64,000 nt of DNA from Pseudomonas sp. MWU13-2105 (GTDB lineage: Bacteria; Pseudomonadota; Gammaproteobacteria; Pseudomonadales; Pseudomonadaceae). The notes below the pieces were generated by a model. The model saw nothing but the letters and a program-made list of their open reading frames with translations, was not told the origin of the DNA and did not search any database. Each line of letters starts with the position of its first letter. Position 1 is the stretch's first letter. This document shows positions 44,620-53,162 of this stretch, in pieces. Where the stretch lies: contig NZ_JALLIY010000015.1 of the NCBI RefSeq assembly GCF_023242315.1, forward strand, positions 1-64,000, given 5' to 3'. A program made the position numbers and the translations under genes.

Positions 44620-45269
44620 TGCTGGCGCCACGCTGGAAGGCTTTGCCGACGATTCGACAGGTGCAGGGCGAAGCGCCGACGGTGCTGGGCGAGATTCTCG
44701 ACGAGGGCGTCAACCTGGCGGTCTGGCAGCGTCGGTTGCCGGGGCATATTGCCGATTTCGCGACCTTGTTGTTGTCATTGGACGAGCCATTGGCCGAATC
44801 CCTGAGCCTGGAGATGGCGGATGACGAGGCGCTGCCGAATCTGCACGGCCTGGCCTCGGGTTTTGGTGACCTGGAGGGTTATGAAGGTTTTCTGAGCGAC
44901 CTGTCCTGGTTGGTCAGTGCCTATGCCTGCCTGCTCGGTGCGCGGCGGATCGGCTTGCGTTTGCGGGTGCTGGACAAGGCCATGTGCCCGCGTTTTCACG
45001 TTGATCATGTGCCGGTGCGCTTGATCAGCACCTACGCGGGAGTGGGTAGCCAGTGGCTGGCGGAAGGGGCGATCGATCGTCGGCTGTTGGGCAATGCGGC
45101 GGCGGAGCCGGATGAGCCTGAGTTGATCCAGCAGGTGGACAGCGGTGCGGTGGCGCTGCTCAAGGGTGAGCGTTGGCATGGAAACGAAGGCTTTGGCCTG
45201 GTGCACCGTTCGCCGCCGCTGTCTGAGGGCGAACGGCGGTTGATCCTGACCCTGGATTGGCTGGCCTGA
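44619..45269 (+). CDS. DUF1826-family protein, 216 aa
   Basis: The start overlaps the preceding stop (TGATG), so it is translated with zigA. The chain has LDKAMCPRFHVDHVPVRLIS and HRSPPLSEGERRLILTLDWL, the family hallmarks. In Pseudomonas it accompanies zigA in the Zur regulon (PA5534). A His/Cys set (CPRFHVDH) could bind metal. Function not known. Confidence 0.8.
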   Translation: MLAPRWKALPTIRQVQGEAPTVLGEILDEGVNLAVWQRRLPGHIADFATLLLSLDEPLAESLSLEMADDEALPNLHGLASGFGDLEGYEGFLSDLSWLVSAYACLLGARRIGLRLRVLDKAMCPRFHVDHVPVRLISTYAGVGSQWLAEGAIDRRLLGNAAAEPDEPELIQQVDSGAVALLKGERWHGNEGFGLVHRSPPLSEGERRLILTLDWLA

Positions 45270-45318
45270 TCCGGTACTCTCTGAAGTGTGGGAGCATTGG
45301 GACCAGTGATAGCCGTGG

Positions 45319-45672
45319 TTATGGGGTTTGCCACTGTCCGCCGCTTTGACTTTCACAAAACGGCTTGAGATACGCCGCGTCCGTCGCCACGCCGTAATAG
45401 TGGATACTCTGCCGATAAGGCATATTGGCCACTTGCGCGTTGCCGCACACGCCGAACGAACCGCCCGGGCACTGCTCGACGTACTCGACCTCGACTTTCT
45501 GCCCCGGCAGGTTCGGCTGGCAGAAGCCGTCGCTGAACAGCTTGGCCGGGATATTGATGTTTTCCTGGCAGACTTTGACGTCCAGCCGCTGCCCATGGCT
45601 ATGCACCATGCAGGCCTGTGCCAGCACCTGGCCAGAGCCGAACAGCAACGCCAGGCAGATCAGGCGCATCAT
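45319..45672 (-). CDS. Exported Cys-rich hypothetical protein, 117 aa
   Basis: A signal peptide (MRLICLALLFGSGQVLAQA) leads to a mature chain with several Cys (CMVHSHGQ, KVCQENI, FCQPNLPG, QCPGGSFGVCGNA, FCESQSG) that likely form disulfides. It stands between DUF1826 and the second COG0523 gene (PA5533 position), convergent with the former. A periplasmic role in metal handling would fit, but nothing proves it. Confidence 0.65.
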   Translation of the reverse strand: MMRLICLALLFGSGQVLAQACMVHSHGQRLDVKVCQENINIPAKLFSDGFCQPNLPGQKVEVEYVEQCPGGSFGVCGNAQVANMPYRQSIHYYGVATDAAYLKPFCESQSGGQWQTP

Positions 45673-45703
45673 GCTTTCATCTCTTTCAGATCATCGGCCC
45701 TCT

Positions 45704-46690
45704 ATGTTGCAGAACATTCCCACCCATGTCATCGCCGGCCCACTGGGCGCGGGCAAGACCACTCTGATTCGGCAACTGCTGGCGCAAAAGCCCGAGGGCG
45801 AGCGTTGGGCGGTGCTGATCAACGAATTCGGCCAGATCGGCCTGGACGCCGCGCTGCTGACCTTGGGCGACGATGGTATCGCACTGGGGGAAGTGGCCGG
45901 CGGTTGTGTCTGTTGCGTCAACGGCGCGCCGTTCCAGGTCGGGTTGACGCGACTGTTGCGCAAGGCGCGGCCGGATCGGTTGCTGATCGAGCCCTCCGGG
46001 CTGGGGCATCCGGTGCAGATTCTCAAGCAACTGGCCGAGCCGCCCTGGTTGGGAGTCCTGGCGTTGCAGCCTTGCGTGCTGGTGCTGGATGCCCAGGCCC
46101 TGGCGGCGGGCAAGCCGTTGCCGGATTCGCAGCAGGAAGCGCTTGGGTTGGCGGGGCTGCGGCTGTTGAACAAGTCTGAAGGGTTGGACGAGGTTGAACG
46201 GCAACGGGTGCTGGCCCGGCTGCCTGCAGGGCCCGTGCGCTGGACGGAGCAGGGGGTGTTGCCGTTGGCTGAGTTGCTCGCCCTGGATAATGCTCATCGC
46301 GAGCAGGCTCACACCTATAGTGATATCGCGCCCTCCGCAGGCACGCCGGTCAATGCCCCATTGCCCGCGATCTGGACCGATCCGGCGCAACCGATCTGCC
46401 TGGACCACGCCCAGGACGGCAACTGGAGCATCGGCTGGCGCTGGCACCCGAGCCAGCGCTTCGATACGGAAAAACTCCAGCGCTGGTTGTCCGGGCTGGA
46501 TTGGTTGCGGGCCAAATTGGTTATCCACAGCCCGGGCGGCTGGGTTTCCGCCAATGCTGTGGATAACTCGGTGGTGCGGTGGCAGCCCAGCGAATGGCGG
46601 CGGGATTCGCGTATTGAGCTGATCTTCGGGGAAAAGCAGGAAATCGAGTGGCTAAAGGCGGGAGTTGCGCAGTGTCGTTTGTCGGGATGA
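45704..46690 (+). CDS. Second COG0523-family GTPase, 328 aa
   Basis: ATG 45704. Walker A AGPLGAGKTTLIRQ, metal motif GGCVCCVNG, switch LIEPSGLGHPVQIL and LLNKSEGL. The C-terminal CobW_C part is short (WSIGWRWHPSQRFDTEKLQR). It matches the PA5532 position at the edge of the zinc cluster. No Zur box lies directly upstream, so regulation is less clear. Confidence 0.85.
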   Translation: MLQNIPTHVIAGPLGAGKTTLIRQLLAQKPEGERWAVLINEFGQIGLDAALLTLGDDGIALGEVAGGCVCCVNGAPFQVGLTRLLRKARPDRLLIEPSGLGHPVQILKQLAEPPWLGVLALQPCVLVLDAQALAAGKPLPDSQQEALGLAGLRLLNKSEGLDEVERQRVLARLPAGPVRWTEQGVLPLAELLALDNAHREQAHTYSDIAPSAGTPVNAPLPAIWTDPAQPICLDHAQDGNWSIGWRWHPSQRFDTEKLQRWLSGLDWLRAKLVIHSPGGWVSANAVDNSVVRWQPSEWRRDSRIELIFGEKQEIEWLKAGVAQCRLSG

Positions 46691-46713
46691 CAACGGTGAA
46701 TGTGACATTGCCA

Positions 46714-46806
46714 CCGCTGGCAAGCCGGCTCCCATAAGGTTTCGGGCCTGATGATATATTGCGGTGAAACCGTATTTTGTGGGGGCCGGCTTGCCGGCGA
46801 TGGCGG
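46714..46806. repeat. Paired REP palindrome
   Basis: CCGCTGGCAAGCCGGCTCCC and its inverted counterpart GGGGCCGGCTTGCCGGCG lie about 60 bases apart. This is a common Pseudomonas REP pair between convergent genes. Confidence 0.8.
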
Positions 46807-46866
46807 CAATCAATCTTGCCGTGCAATCAAGGGCAAACCAATGCCGACAAGGTCACCAGGGCGTTT

Positions 46867-47271
46867 TCAGCGCCGCGAATTGGTGTGGTCCTTGCCATGA
46901 TCCTGGCGCCATTGGCTCAATTCGATCACTTCGGCGCTATGCACGGGCGGCTTGGCTTCGAACGGGTAGGGTGCCAGCTCGATATGGGCGCTGTGGGCGC
47001 CGAACTGGGTGATGGTCCCGGCGTGGCGCTGCTCGCCGGTGACGGTGAACTCGAAGTTGTAGATCCGCGCCAGGCGGCGCCGGCCGTGGGCGTCGCGGAC
47101 AAAACCGATGCGTTTGAGGGCGACGTTGCCATCCAGCAACTCGATGTCGAGCTTGGCGCAGTGCTGCTTGACCCGCTCCAGCGCTCGCTCGCGTAGGCCA
47201 TGGTTGTGCCAGAGCCAGGCAGCACCGGTCGCCAGCAACATCAGCACGAACATATTTCCGAGGGTCAGCAT
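46867..47271 (-). CDS. DUF3301-family membrane protein, 134 aa
   Basis: One N-terminal membrane helix (LTLGNMFVLMLLATGAAWLW) is followed by a cytoplasmic domain with LDIELLDGNVALKRIGFVRD and ARIYNFEFTVTGEQRH. GGAG lies 8 bases before ATG 47271. The family role is unknown. It is divergent from pdxY. Confidence 0.8.
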   Translation of the reverse strand: MLTLGNMFVLMLLATGAAWLWHNHGLRERALERVKQHCAKLDIELLDGNVALKRIGFVRDAHGRRRLARIYNFEFTVTGEQRHAGTITQFGAHSAHIELAPYPFEAKPPVHSAEVIELSQWRQDHGKDHTNSRR

Positions 47272-47385
47272 GAACGCCACTCCAACAAAGTCAGCTCAGC
47301 TTAACTGGCTCCCCGGTCTGTCGTACAGGCTCCGTTTAGTCGCATACTCAGCGGCTTGAATCCACTGGCCTTTCTGGAATACGGA

Positions 47386-48258
47386 ATGAAACGCACTCCC
47401 CATCTGCTCGCCATTCAATCCCACGTGGTTTTCGGCCATGCCGGCAACAGTGCGGCGGTTTTCCCCATGCAGCGCGTCGGGGTCAATGTCTGGCCGCTGA
47501 ACACCGTGCAGTTCTCCAACCACACCCAATACGGGCAGTGGGCGGGCGAAGTGCTGGCGCCGCAGCGGATTCCCGAACTGGTCGAGGGGATCGCCGCCAT
47601 CGGTGAACTGGGCAACTGCGATGCGGTGTTGTCCGGCTACCTCGGCAGCGCGGCCCAGGGCCGGGCGATCCTAGGCGGTGTGGCACGGATCAAGGCGATC
47701 AACCCCAATGCCCTGTACCTCTGCGACCCGGTGATGGGCCACCCGGAGAAAGGTTGCAGCGTGCCGACCGAGGTCAGTGATTTCCTGCTGGAAGAAGCGG
47801 CGGTCATGGCTGACTTTCTCTGCCCCAACCAGCTTGAGCTCGACAGTTTCTGCGGACGCTCGCCGCAATCCCTGTTCGATTGCCTGGCCATGGCCCGCAG
47901 CCTGCTGGCGCGGGGACCGAAGGCGGTGCTGGTCAAGCACCTGGCTTATCCGGGCAAGTCGGCGGAGAGTTTCGAGATGCTCCTGGTGACCGCCGAGGGC
48001 AGTTGGCACCTGCGGCGACCCTTGCTGGCCTTCCCGAAGCAGCCGGTGGGCGTCGGCGACCTGACCTCGGGGCTGTTCCTGGCGCGGGTGCTGCTGGGCG
48101 ACAGCCTGGTGGCGGCGTTCGAGTTTGCTGCCTCGGCGGTGCATGAGGTGCTGCTGGAAACCCAGGCCTGCGCCAGCTACGAGCTGGAACTGGTGCGGGC
48201 CCAGGACCGCATCGCGCATCCGCGGGTACGGTTCGAGGCGGAGTCGATCAGCCTCTGA
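47386..48258 (+). CDS. pdxY: Pyridoxal kinase PdxY, 290 aa
   Basis: A ribokinase-type enzyme: LLAIQSHVVFGHAGNSAAVF, FLCPNQLELDSFCG and GVGDLTSGLFLARVLLG (catalytic Asp in GDLTSG, anion hole). It phosphorylates pyridoxal to make PLP. ATG 47386 is chosen; the frame is open ten codons earlier. It corresponds to PA5516. Confidence 0.9.
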   Translation: MKRTPHLLAIQSHVVFGHAGNSAAVFPMQRVGVNVWPLNTVQFSNHTQYGQWAGEVLAPQRIPELVEGIAAIGELGNCDAVLSGYLGSAAQGRAILGGVARIKAINPNALYLCDPVMGHPEKGCSVPTEVSDFLLEEAAVMADFLCPNQLELDSFCGRSPQSLFDCLAMARSLLARGPKAVLVKHLAYPGKSAESFEMLLVTAEGSWHLRRPLLAFPKQPVGVGDLTSGLFLARVLLGDSLVAAFEFAASAVHEVLLETQACASYELELVRAQDRIAHPRVRFEAESISL

Positions 48259-48356
48259 TCGGCCGAGCGGTCAGTGCGCTCCCACACTCAAGTACCGTTC
48301 CCGGAGTGAGCGTGCTCAGTCCGGGCTGGCTCTACGGGTCCTGGGTTTCTCTTCGA

Positions 48357-48842
48357 TCAAGGACCGTCGGCCTTGATTTCCTGGTAACGCTTCTCCAGCT
48401 CCTGGCGAATCTGCCGGCGCTGCTGTGCCTGCACATAGCGACGCTTGTCCTCGCTGCTATGTGGCTGCAACGGCGGCACGGCGGCCGGTTTGCGCTGGTC
48501 GTCGACCGCGACCATGGTGAAGAAGCAGCTATTGGTGTGGCGTACCGAACGCTCGCGAATATTCTCCGTCACCACCTTGATGCCCACTTCCATGGAGGTG
48601 TTGCCGGTGTAGTTGACCGAGGCCAGGAAGGTCACCAGTTCGCCGACATGGATCGGCTCGCGGAAAATCACCTGGTCCACCGACAGGGTCACCACATAGC
48701 GGCCGGCATAACGGCTGGCGCAGGCGTAGGCCACTTCATCCAGGTACTTGAGCAGGGTGCCGCCGTGGACATTGCCAGAAAAGTTGGCCATGTCCGGGGT
48801 CATCAAAACAGTCATCGACAGCTGGGCATTTCCGGGTTCCAT
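48357..48842 (-). CDS. Hotdog-fold acyl-CoA thioesterase, 161 aa
   Basis: The hotdog signature TPDMANFSGNVHGGTLLKYL is followed by DEVAYACASRYAGRYVV and the beta sheet. It belongs to the cytosolic BACH/YciA type that hydrolyses acyl-CoA. The C-terminus is a charged helix (RRQIRQELEKRYQEIK). It is convergent with pdxY. Confidence 0.85.
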   Translation of the reverse strand: MEPGNAQLSMTVLMTPDMANFSGNVHGGTLLKYLDEVAYACASRYAGRYVVTLSVDQVIFREPIHVGELVTFLASVNYTGNTSMEVGIKVVTENIRERSVRHTNSCFFTMVAVDDQRKPAAVPPLQPHSSEDKRRYVQAQQRRQIRQELEKRYQEIKADGP

Positions 48843-49120
48843 AGCACGCTCGCGGTTGGGTAGGCAGGGATTGGCTCAGGCGCCTCTACGGGCGCTTCCT
48901 TCATTTTCACAGACACTCGATAACGGGACGCCGTCGATCGGGCCATCGTCACGCTTCAAGGGATCTGTTTCTACATATTGCACCGGCTTTTTGTCGGAAG
49001 TCGCGGTGTTAACCTTCAGAAAGCCATGCCATAGAAAATTCTCACAGCAGGAGCGGTGATTGCTGACAGCTCAAAAGGCTGTCCCATGGCCGCTTTTCGA
49101 ACAGCAAGGAGCGCCACGTC

Positions 49121-50884
49121 ATGCATGCCATCAGTTTTATCCAGGACCTGGCCGTGATCATGCTGGTGGCCGGTGTAGTGACCATCCTCTTCCATCGCTT
49201 CGAGCAACCGGTGGTACTCGGCTACATCCTCGCCGGCTTTATCATCGGGCCGCACACGCCGCCGTTCGGCCTGATCCACGACGAAGACACCATCAAGACC
49301 CTGGCCGAACTGGGGGTGATTTTCCTGATGTTCTGCCTGGGCCTGGAGTTCAGCCTGGGCAAGCTGTTCAAGGTCGGGGCCACGGCGTTTATCGCGGCGT
49401 TCCTGGAAATCGTGCTGATGATCTGGATCGGCTACGAAATCGGCCGCTGGTTCGATTGGAATACCATGGACTCGCTGTTCCTCGGCGCGATCCTGGCGAT
49501 TTCCTCGACCACCATCATCGTCAAGGCGCTCAATGACCTGAAGATGAAGAACCAGCGCTTTGCCCAGTTGATTTTCGGCGTGCTGATCGTCGAGGACATC
49601 CTCGGTATCGGCATCATTGCCTTGCTGTCGAGCATCGCGGTCAGCGGTACGGTGAGTTCGGGTGAAGTGTTCTCCACCGTGGGCAAGCTGTCGCTGTTCA
49701 TGATCGTTGCCCTGGTGGTCGGCATCCTGCTGGTGCCACGCGTGTTGGCCTACGTCGCCCGCTTCGAAAGCAACGAAATGCTGCTGATCACTGTGCTTGG
49801 CCTGTGTTTCGGCTTCTGCCTGCTGGTGGTCAAGCTGGAATACAGCATGGTCCTGGGGGCGTTCCTGATCGGCGCGATCATGGCCGAGTCCCGTCAGTTG
49901 CTGAAGATCGAGCGCCTGATCGAGCCGATTCGCGACCTGTTCAGCGCAATCTTCTTCGTCGCCATCGGCTTGATGATCGACCCGGCGATCCTCCTCGATT
50001 ACGCCTGGCCGATTGCCGTGATCAGCGTCGCGGTGGTGCTGGGCAAGATGCTCTCCTGCGGGCTGGGGGCGTTTATTGCCGGTAATGATGGGCGGACGTC
50101 ATTGCGGGTGGGGATGGGGTTGTCGCAGATCGGCGAGTTCTCTTTCATTATCGCGGCACTGGGGATGACCCTGCAGGTCACCAGTGACTTCCTCTATCCG
50201 GTGGCGGTGGCGGTCTCGGTGATCACCACGCTGCTGACGCCCTATCTGATCCGCGCGGCGGATCCTCTATCGCTGAAGCTGGCGGCGGTGATGCCACGGC
50301 GCCTGGCGCGGGTGTTCGGCCTCTACGGCGAATGGCTACGCAGCATCCAGCCCCAGGGCGAAGGCGCGCTGCTGGCGGCGATGATCCGGCGGATTCTGTT
50401 GCAGGTGGGGGTCAACCTGGCGCTGGTGATGGCGATCTTCCTTGCCGGGGGCTTCTTCGCGGCGCCGATTGCCGATTATCTGGCCGACTGGATCAATGAG
50501 CCGAGCTGGCACAAAGGTCTGATCTGGGGCGGGGCGCTGTTGCTGTCGTTGCCTTTTCTGATCGCGGCGTACCGCAAGCTCAAGGCGCTGTCGATGCTGC
50601 TGGCGGAGATGGGGGTCAAGGCCGAGGTGGCGGGGCGGCACACCCAGCGGGTCCGGCGGGTGATCGCGGAGGTGATTCCGCTGCTGTCGCTGCTGGTGAT
50701 TTTCCTGCTGCTGTCGGCGCTGTCGGCGAGCATTCTGCCGACCAGCGAGCTACTGGTGCTGATCGCAGTGGTAGCGGCGGCGGTAGCGGCGCTGTTGTGG
50801 CGATGGTTTGTGCGCGTGCATACGCGGATGCAGGTCGCCTTGCTGGAGACCCTGGAGCAGAAGGGCGATTCGGCGGGGCACTGA
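49121..50884 (+). CDS. CPA2-type K+/H+ antiporter (KefB-like), 587 aa
   Basis: About twelve membrane helices include ILAGFIIGPHTPPFG, FLMFCLGLEFSLGKLFKVG and FGVLIVEDILGIGIIALLSS, the Na/H exchanger fold of the CPA2 family. No RCK/TrkA domain follows; instead three further C-terminal helices (VIPLLSLLVIFLLLSALSAS) end the chain. It would exchange K+ or Na+ for protons in the inner membrane. It matches PA5518 next to the pdxY region. Confidence 0.85.
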   Translation: MHAISFIQDLAVIMLVAGVVTILFHRFEQPVVLGYILAGFIIGPHTPPFGLIHDEDTIKTLAELGVIFLMFCLGLEFSLGKLFKVGATAFIAAFLEIVLMIWIGYEIGRWFDWNTMDSLFLGAILAISSTTIIVKALNDLKMKNQRFAQLIFGVLIVEDILGIGIIALLSSIAVSGTVSSGEVFSTVGKLSLFMIVALVVGILLVPRVLAYVARFESNEMLLITVLGLCFGFCLLVVKLEYSMVLGAFLIGAIMAESRQLLKIERLIEPIRDLFSAIFFVAIGLMIDPAILLDYAWPIAVISVAVVLGKMLSCGLGAFIAGNDGRTSLRVGMGLSQIGEFSFIIAALGMTLQVTSDFLYPVAVAVSVITTLLTPYLIRAADPLSLKLAAVMPRRLARVFGLYGEWLRSIQPQGEGALLAAMIRRILLQVGVNLALVMAIFLAGGFFAAPIADYLADWINEPSWHKGLIWGGALLLSLPFLIAAYRKLKALSMLLAEMGVKAEVAGRHTQRVRRVIAEVIPLLSLLVIFLLLSALSASILPTSELLVLIAVVAAAVAALLWRWFVRVHTRMQVALLETLEQKGDSAGH

Positions 50885-50906
50885 GGCCCGGGCACCGATT
50901 TGCCGC

Positions 50907-51006
50907 TGTAGGAGCAGGCTTGCTCGCGATCCGCCACAGGCGGCCAAACGGCCATGGATCTTTGGCGCCTGTGAGATTGCCATCGCCGGCAAGCCGGCTC
51001 CTACAT
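50907..51006. repeat. REP palindrome pair
   Basis: TGTAGGAGCAGGCTTGCTCG and, inverted, CGCCGGCAAGCCGGCTCCTAC surround about 60 bases. Pseudomonas-type REP behind the antiporter gene. Confidence 0.75.
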
Positions 51007-51013
51007 GGGCGGA

Positions 51014-51421
51014 TCAGCTTTCCAGCCAGACATCCCGCGCCCAGTGCCATACCGACTCCCAGGACTCCTCGGTGATCAGCTCTTCTTCGCCGGACCACAG
51101 CACCACGGTGCCGTCTTCCTCGACGCAGTAGTAGTTGTCACCGTCCTGGCAGATCGGGATCAGGTCCCGTGGCACCCCGGAATCCCAGGCATTGGCGGCG
51201 ACATCGGGCAGGTAGGTGTGCGACTGCGGATCCGTCACTGTCACCGGCTCCAGGCTGCCATACACCACATCACTGACGGTCAGCAGGAATTCCTTGAAAA
51301 CGAAGGGGATGTTGATGAACAACTCCTCTTCGACTTCGACCAACTGATCCTCGTCGGGCAACTCCAAAGGCACCGGCACGGGTTCGTTGGCTTCACGCAA
51401 TTGTTCAATGACTTCTTCCAC
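51014..51421 (-). CDS. SUKH (SMI1/KNR4) family protein, 135 aa
   Basis: An acidic chain with LELPDEDQLVEVEEELFINIP, PFVFKEFLLTVSDVVYGSLE and RDLIPICQDGDNYYCVEEDG, the SMI1/KNR4 pattern. SUKH proteins are often immunity proteins of toxins, but this one lies in a core region with no toxin beside it, so a housekeeping role is more likely. Confidence 0.8.
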   Translation of the reverse strand: MEEVIEQLREANEPVPVPLELPDEDQLVEVEEELFINIPFVFKEFLLTVSDVVYGSLEPVTVTDPQSHTYLPDVAANAWDSGVPRDLIPICQDGDNYYCVEEDGTVVLWSGEEELITEESWESVWHWARDVWLES

Positions 51422-51503
51422 GGCCTCAATCCTCTTGCTTTATGGCGCGGTTCGTATCACGGGTCTTATACAGTAGCTTGCAAAAAGTACAATTGTGAAA
51501 TGC

Positions 51504-51529
51504 AAAACCCCGGACAGGTCCGGGGTTTT
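51504..51529. terminator. Terminator downstream of the Tim44-like gene
   Basis: AAAACCCCGGAC pairs with GTCCGGGGTTTT around a 2-base loop. It lies between two minus-strand genes. Confidence 0.8.
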
Positions 51530-51557
51530 TGTAGCTTTTTTCAGAGCGAGCCGTGGA

Positions 51558-52427
51558 TCAGCCGTTCTGGCGAATACCGGCCACCAGCCAAGGCTGGTTG
51601 TCGCCTTGTGGGCGCTCCATGTTCCAGCTTTCGCTGAAAGCTTCGCCCTGGTCGAAACGCGAGTTTTTCGACACACCGCTGAAGGTCAGGGTGGCGATGG
51701 TCTTGTCGGCGCGATCGTCCAGGCCGTCCAACTGCACGTGCAGGTTCTCGATGTAGGTGGACTGGAAGCCGTCGCCTTCGTTCGCCCGTTCCTGTTTCAG
51801 GAACTGCAGCATCTGCGGGGTGACGAACTCGGCGATCTTGTCCATCTCGTTGGCATCCCAGTGCTGCTGCAGCGCCTGGAAGTGGCTGCGGGCGGCTTCC
51901 AGGAAGCGCTCCTCGTTGAACCAGGCCGGTGCGTTGATCACGCGGCGTGGGGCGACGGGGGCGGAACCACCGAAGATCGCGTTCTGCGGCTGTGCCGGTT
52001 GCTCGAATGCTTCACGCTGGAACGGCGCGCCGGCCGGGGCCATGTGCTCCTGCTGCTTGCGTCGACGGGCGGCAATGAAGCGGAAGATCACGAAAGCGAT
52101 GACCGCCATGATCAGGATGTCGAAGAACTGCATGCCCTGGAAGCCGCCGCCCATGAACATGGACGCGAGCAGGCCACCGGCGGCGATGCCGGCCAGCGGG
52201 CCCAACCAGCGCGAAGCACCGCCGGCTTTGGCGGCAGCGCCCGCGGCACCGGCGGCACCGGCAGTCGCGGCGGCACCGCCGACACCGGCGGAAGGCGCCA
52301 TCTGGCTGGTTTGATGGCTCGGGGCAGAGCCCATGCTCTTGCCGCCGCCGAAGCGCTTGGCGTTCGCGTCGAGGCTCATCGTCAGACCGATGCAGAGCGC
52401 CAGGACGATACTGAGAAAACGTTGCAT
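51558..52427 (-). CDS. Tim44-like domain membrane protein, 289 aa
   Basis: ATG 52427 opens with a signal (MQRFLSIVLALCIGLTMSLD). A Gly/Ala-rich stretch and a membrane segment (FFDILIMAVIAFVIFRFI) follow, then a C-terminal Tim44/NTF2-like domain (WFNEERFLEAARSHFQALQQ). It sits in the inner membrane with that domain in the cytoplasm or periplasm. Function unknown. Confidence 0.8.
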   Translation of the reverse strand: MQRFLSIVLALCIGLTMSLDANAKRFGGGKSMGSAPSHQTSQMAPSAGVGGAAATAGAAGAAGAAAKAGGASRWLGPLAGIAAGGLLASMFMGGGFQGMQFFDILIMAVIAFVIFRFIAARRRKQQEHMAPAGAPFQREAFEQPAQPQNAIFGGSAPVAPRRVINAPAWFNEERFLEAARSHFQALQQHWDANEMDKIAEFVTPQMLQFLKQERANEGDGFQSTYIENLHVQLDGLDDRADKTIATLTFSGVSKNSRFDQGEAFSESWNMERPQGDNQPWLVAGIRQNG

Positions 52428-52618
52428 AAGGGTATTCCCGTTTGTGGAGTGCACGCGCGCCATACTGCACAGGTGAAATGTTACTGGCTAGCGCGAGAGT
52501 GTTTCCGGCTTTTGCCTGATCTTCCCATGCCCCACCTGAAGGTTTCATGAAAGGCCAATGCGCCGATACCGTTTGTTTCGTAAGACGAGTCGATAAACGC
52601 TGAGTGAAATGTTCCTGA

Positions 52619-53059
52619 TTAGCGTCGGAGAGCCAGCATGACTACGCCGGCGGTAATCAGGCCGATGCCGCCCCATTGGCGCAGGTCGAGCTTCTCGCCC
52701 AGCAGCAGCACGCTGATCACGGCGACGAACACCACGCTGAGTTTGTCCACCGGGGCCACCAGCGAAGCCGGGCCGACCTTCAGCGCGCGGAAGTAGCACA
52801 ACCACGACGCGCCGGTAGCCAGGCCCGACAACAGCAGGAACAGATAGCTCTTGGCGGAAATCGTACTCAAAGACTGATATTGGCCCGTTGCGTACAAAAT
52901 CAAGGCCAGGCTGACCAATACCACGATGGTGCGCAGCAGGGTGGCGAAGTCCGAGTTGACGTTGTCGATGCCGATCTTGGCGAAGATCGCCGTCAGGGCG
53001 GCGAAAGTCGCCGAGAGCAGGGCCCAGAATGTCCACGAGGAAAAAAAGCTCGAGCCCAT
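52619..53059 (-). CDS. EamA-family small transporter, 146 aa
   Basis: One EamA unit of about five helices (FWALLSATFAALTAIFAKIG, SYLFLLLSGLATGASWLCYF, LSVVFVAVISVLLLGEKLD, WGGIGLITAGVVMLALRR). Single-unit members pair to form a transporter. The substrate is unknown. Confidence 0.85.
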   Translation of the reverse strand: MGSSFFSSWTFWALLSATFAALTAIFAKIGIDNVNSDFATLLRTIVVLVSLALILYATGQYQSLSTISAKSYLFLLLSGLATGASWLCYFRALKVGPASLVAPVDKLSVVFVAVISVLLLGEKLDLRQWGGIGLITAGVVMLALRR

Positions 53060-53122
53060 GGTATGTCGCGACCTCGATTGAATGATTAGGAGTACATGGC
53101 GTGGTGTCGAGGCTGGCGGACG

Positions 53123-53149
53123 GCGTTTCCACGCCAGGCGTGGAAACGC
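53123..53149 (-). terminator. Terminator hairpin after uvrD
   Basis: GCGTTTCCACGCC pairs perfectly with 53137-53149 around a single A. It follows uvrD on the minus strand. Confidence 0.6.
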
Positions 53150-53162
53150 ATGAACATCGCGA

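Noticed and set aside
51014..51421. SUKH protein as immunity gene of a contact-dependent toxin
   Set aside because: No toxin gene nearby and the locus lies in conserved core gene order.
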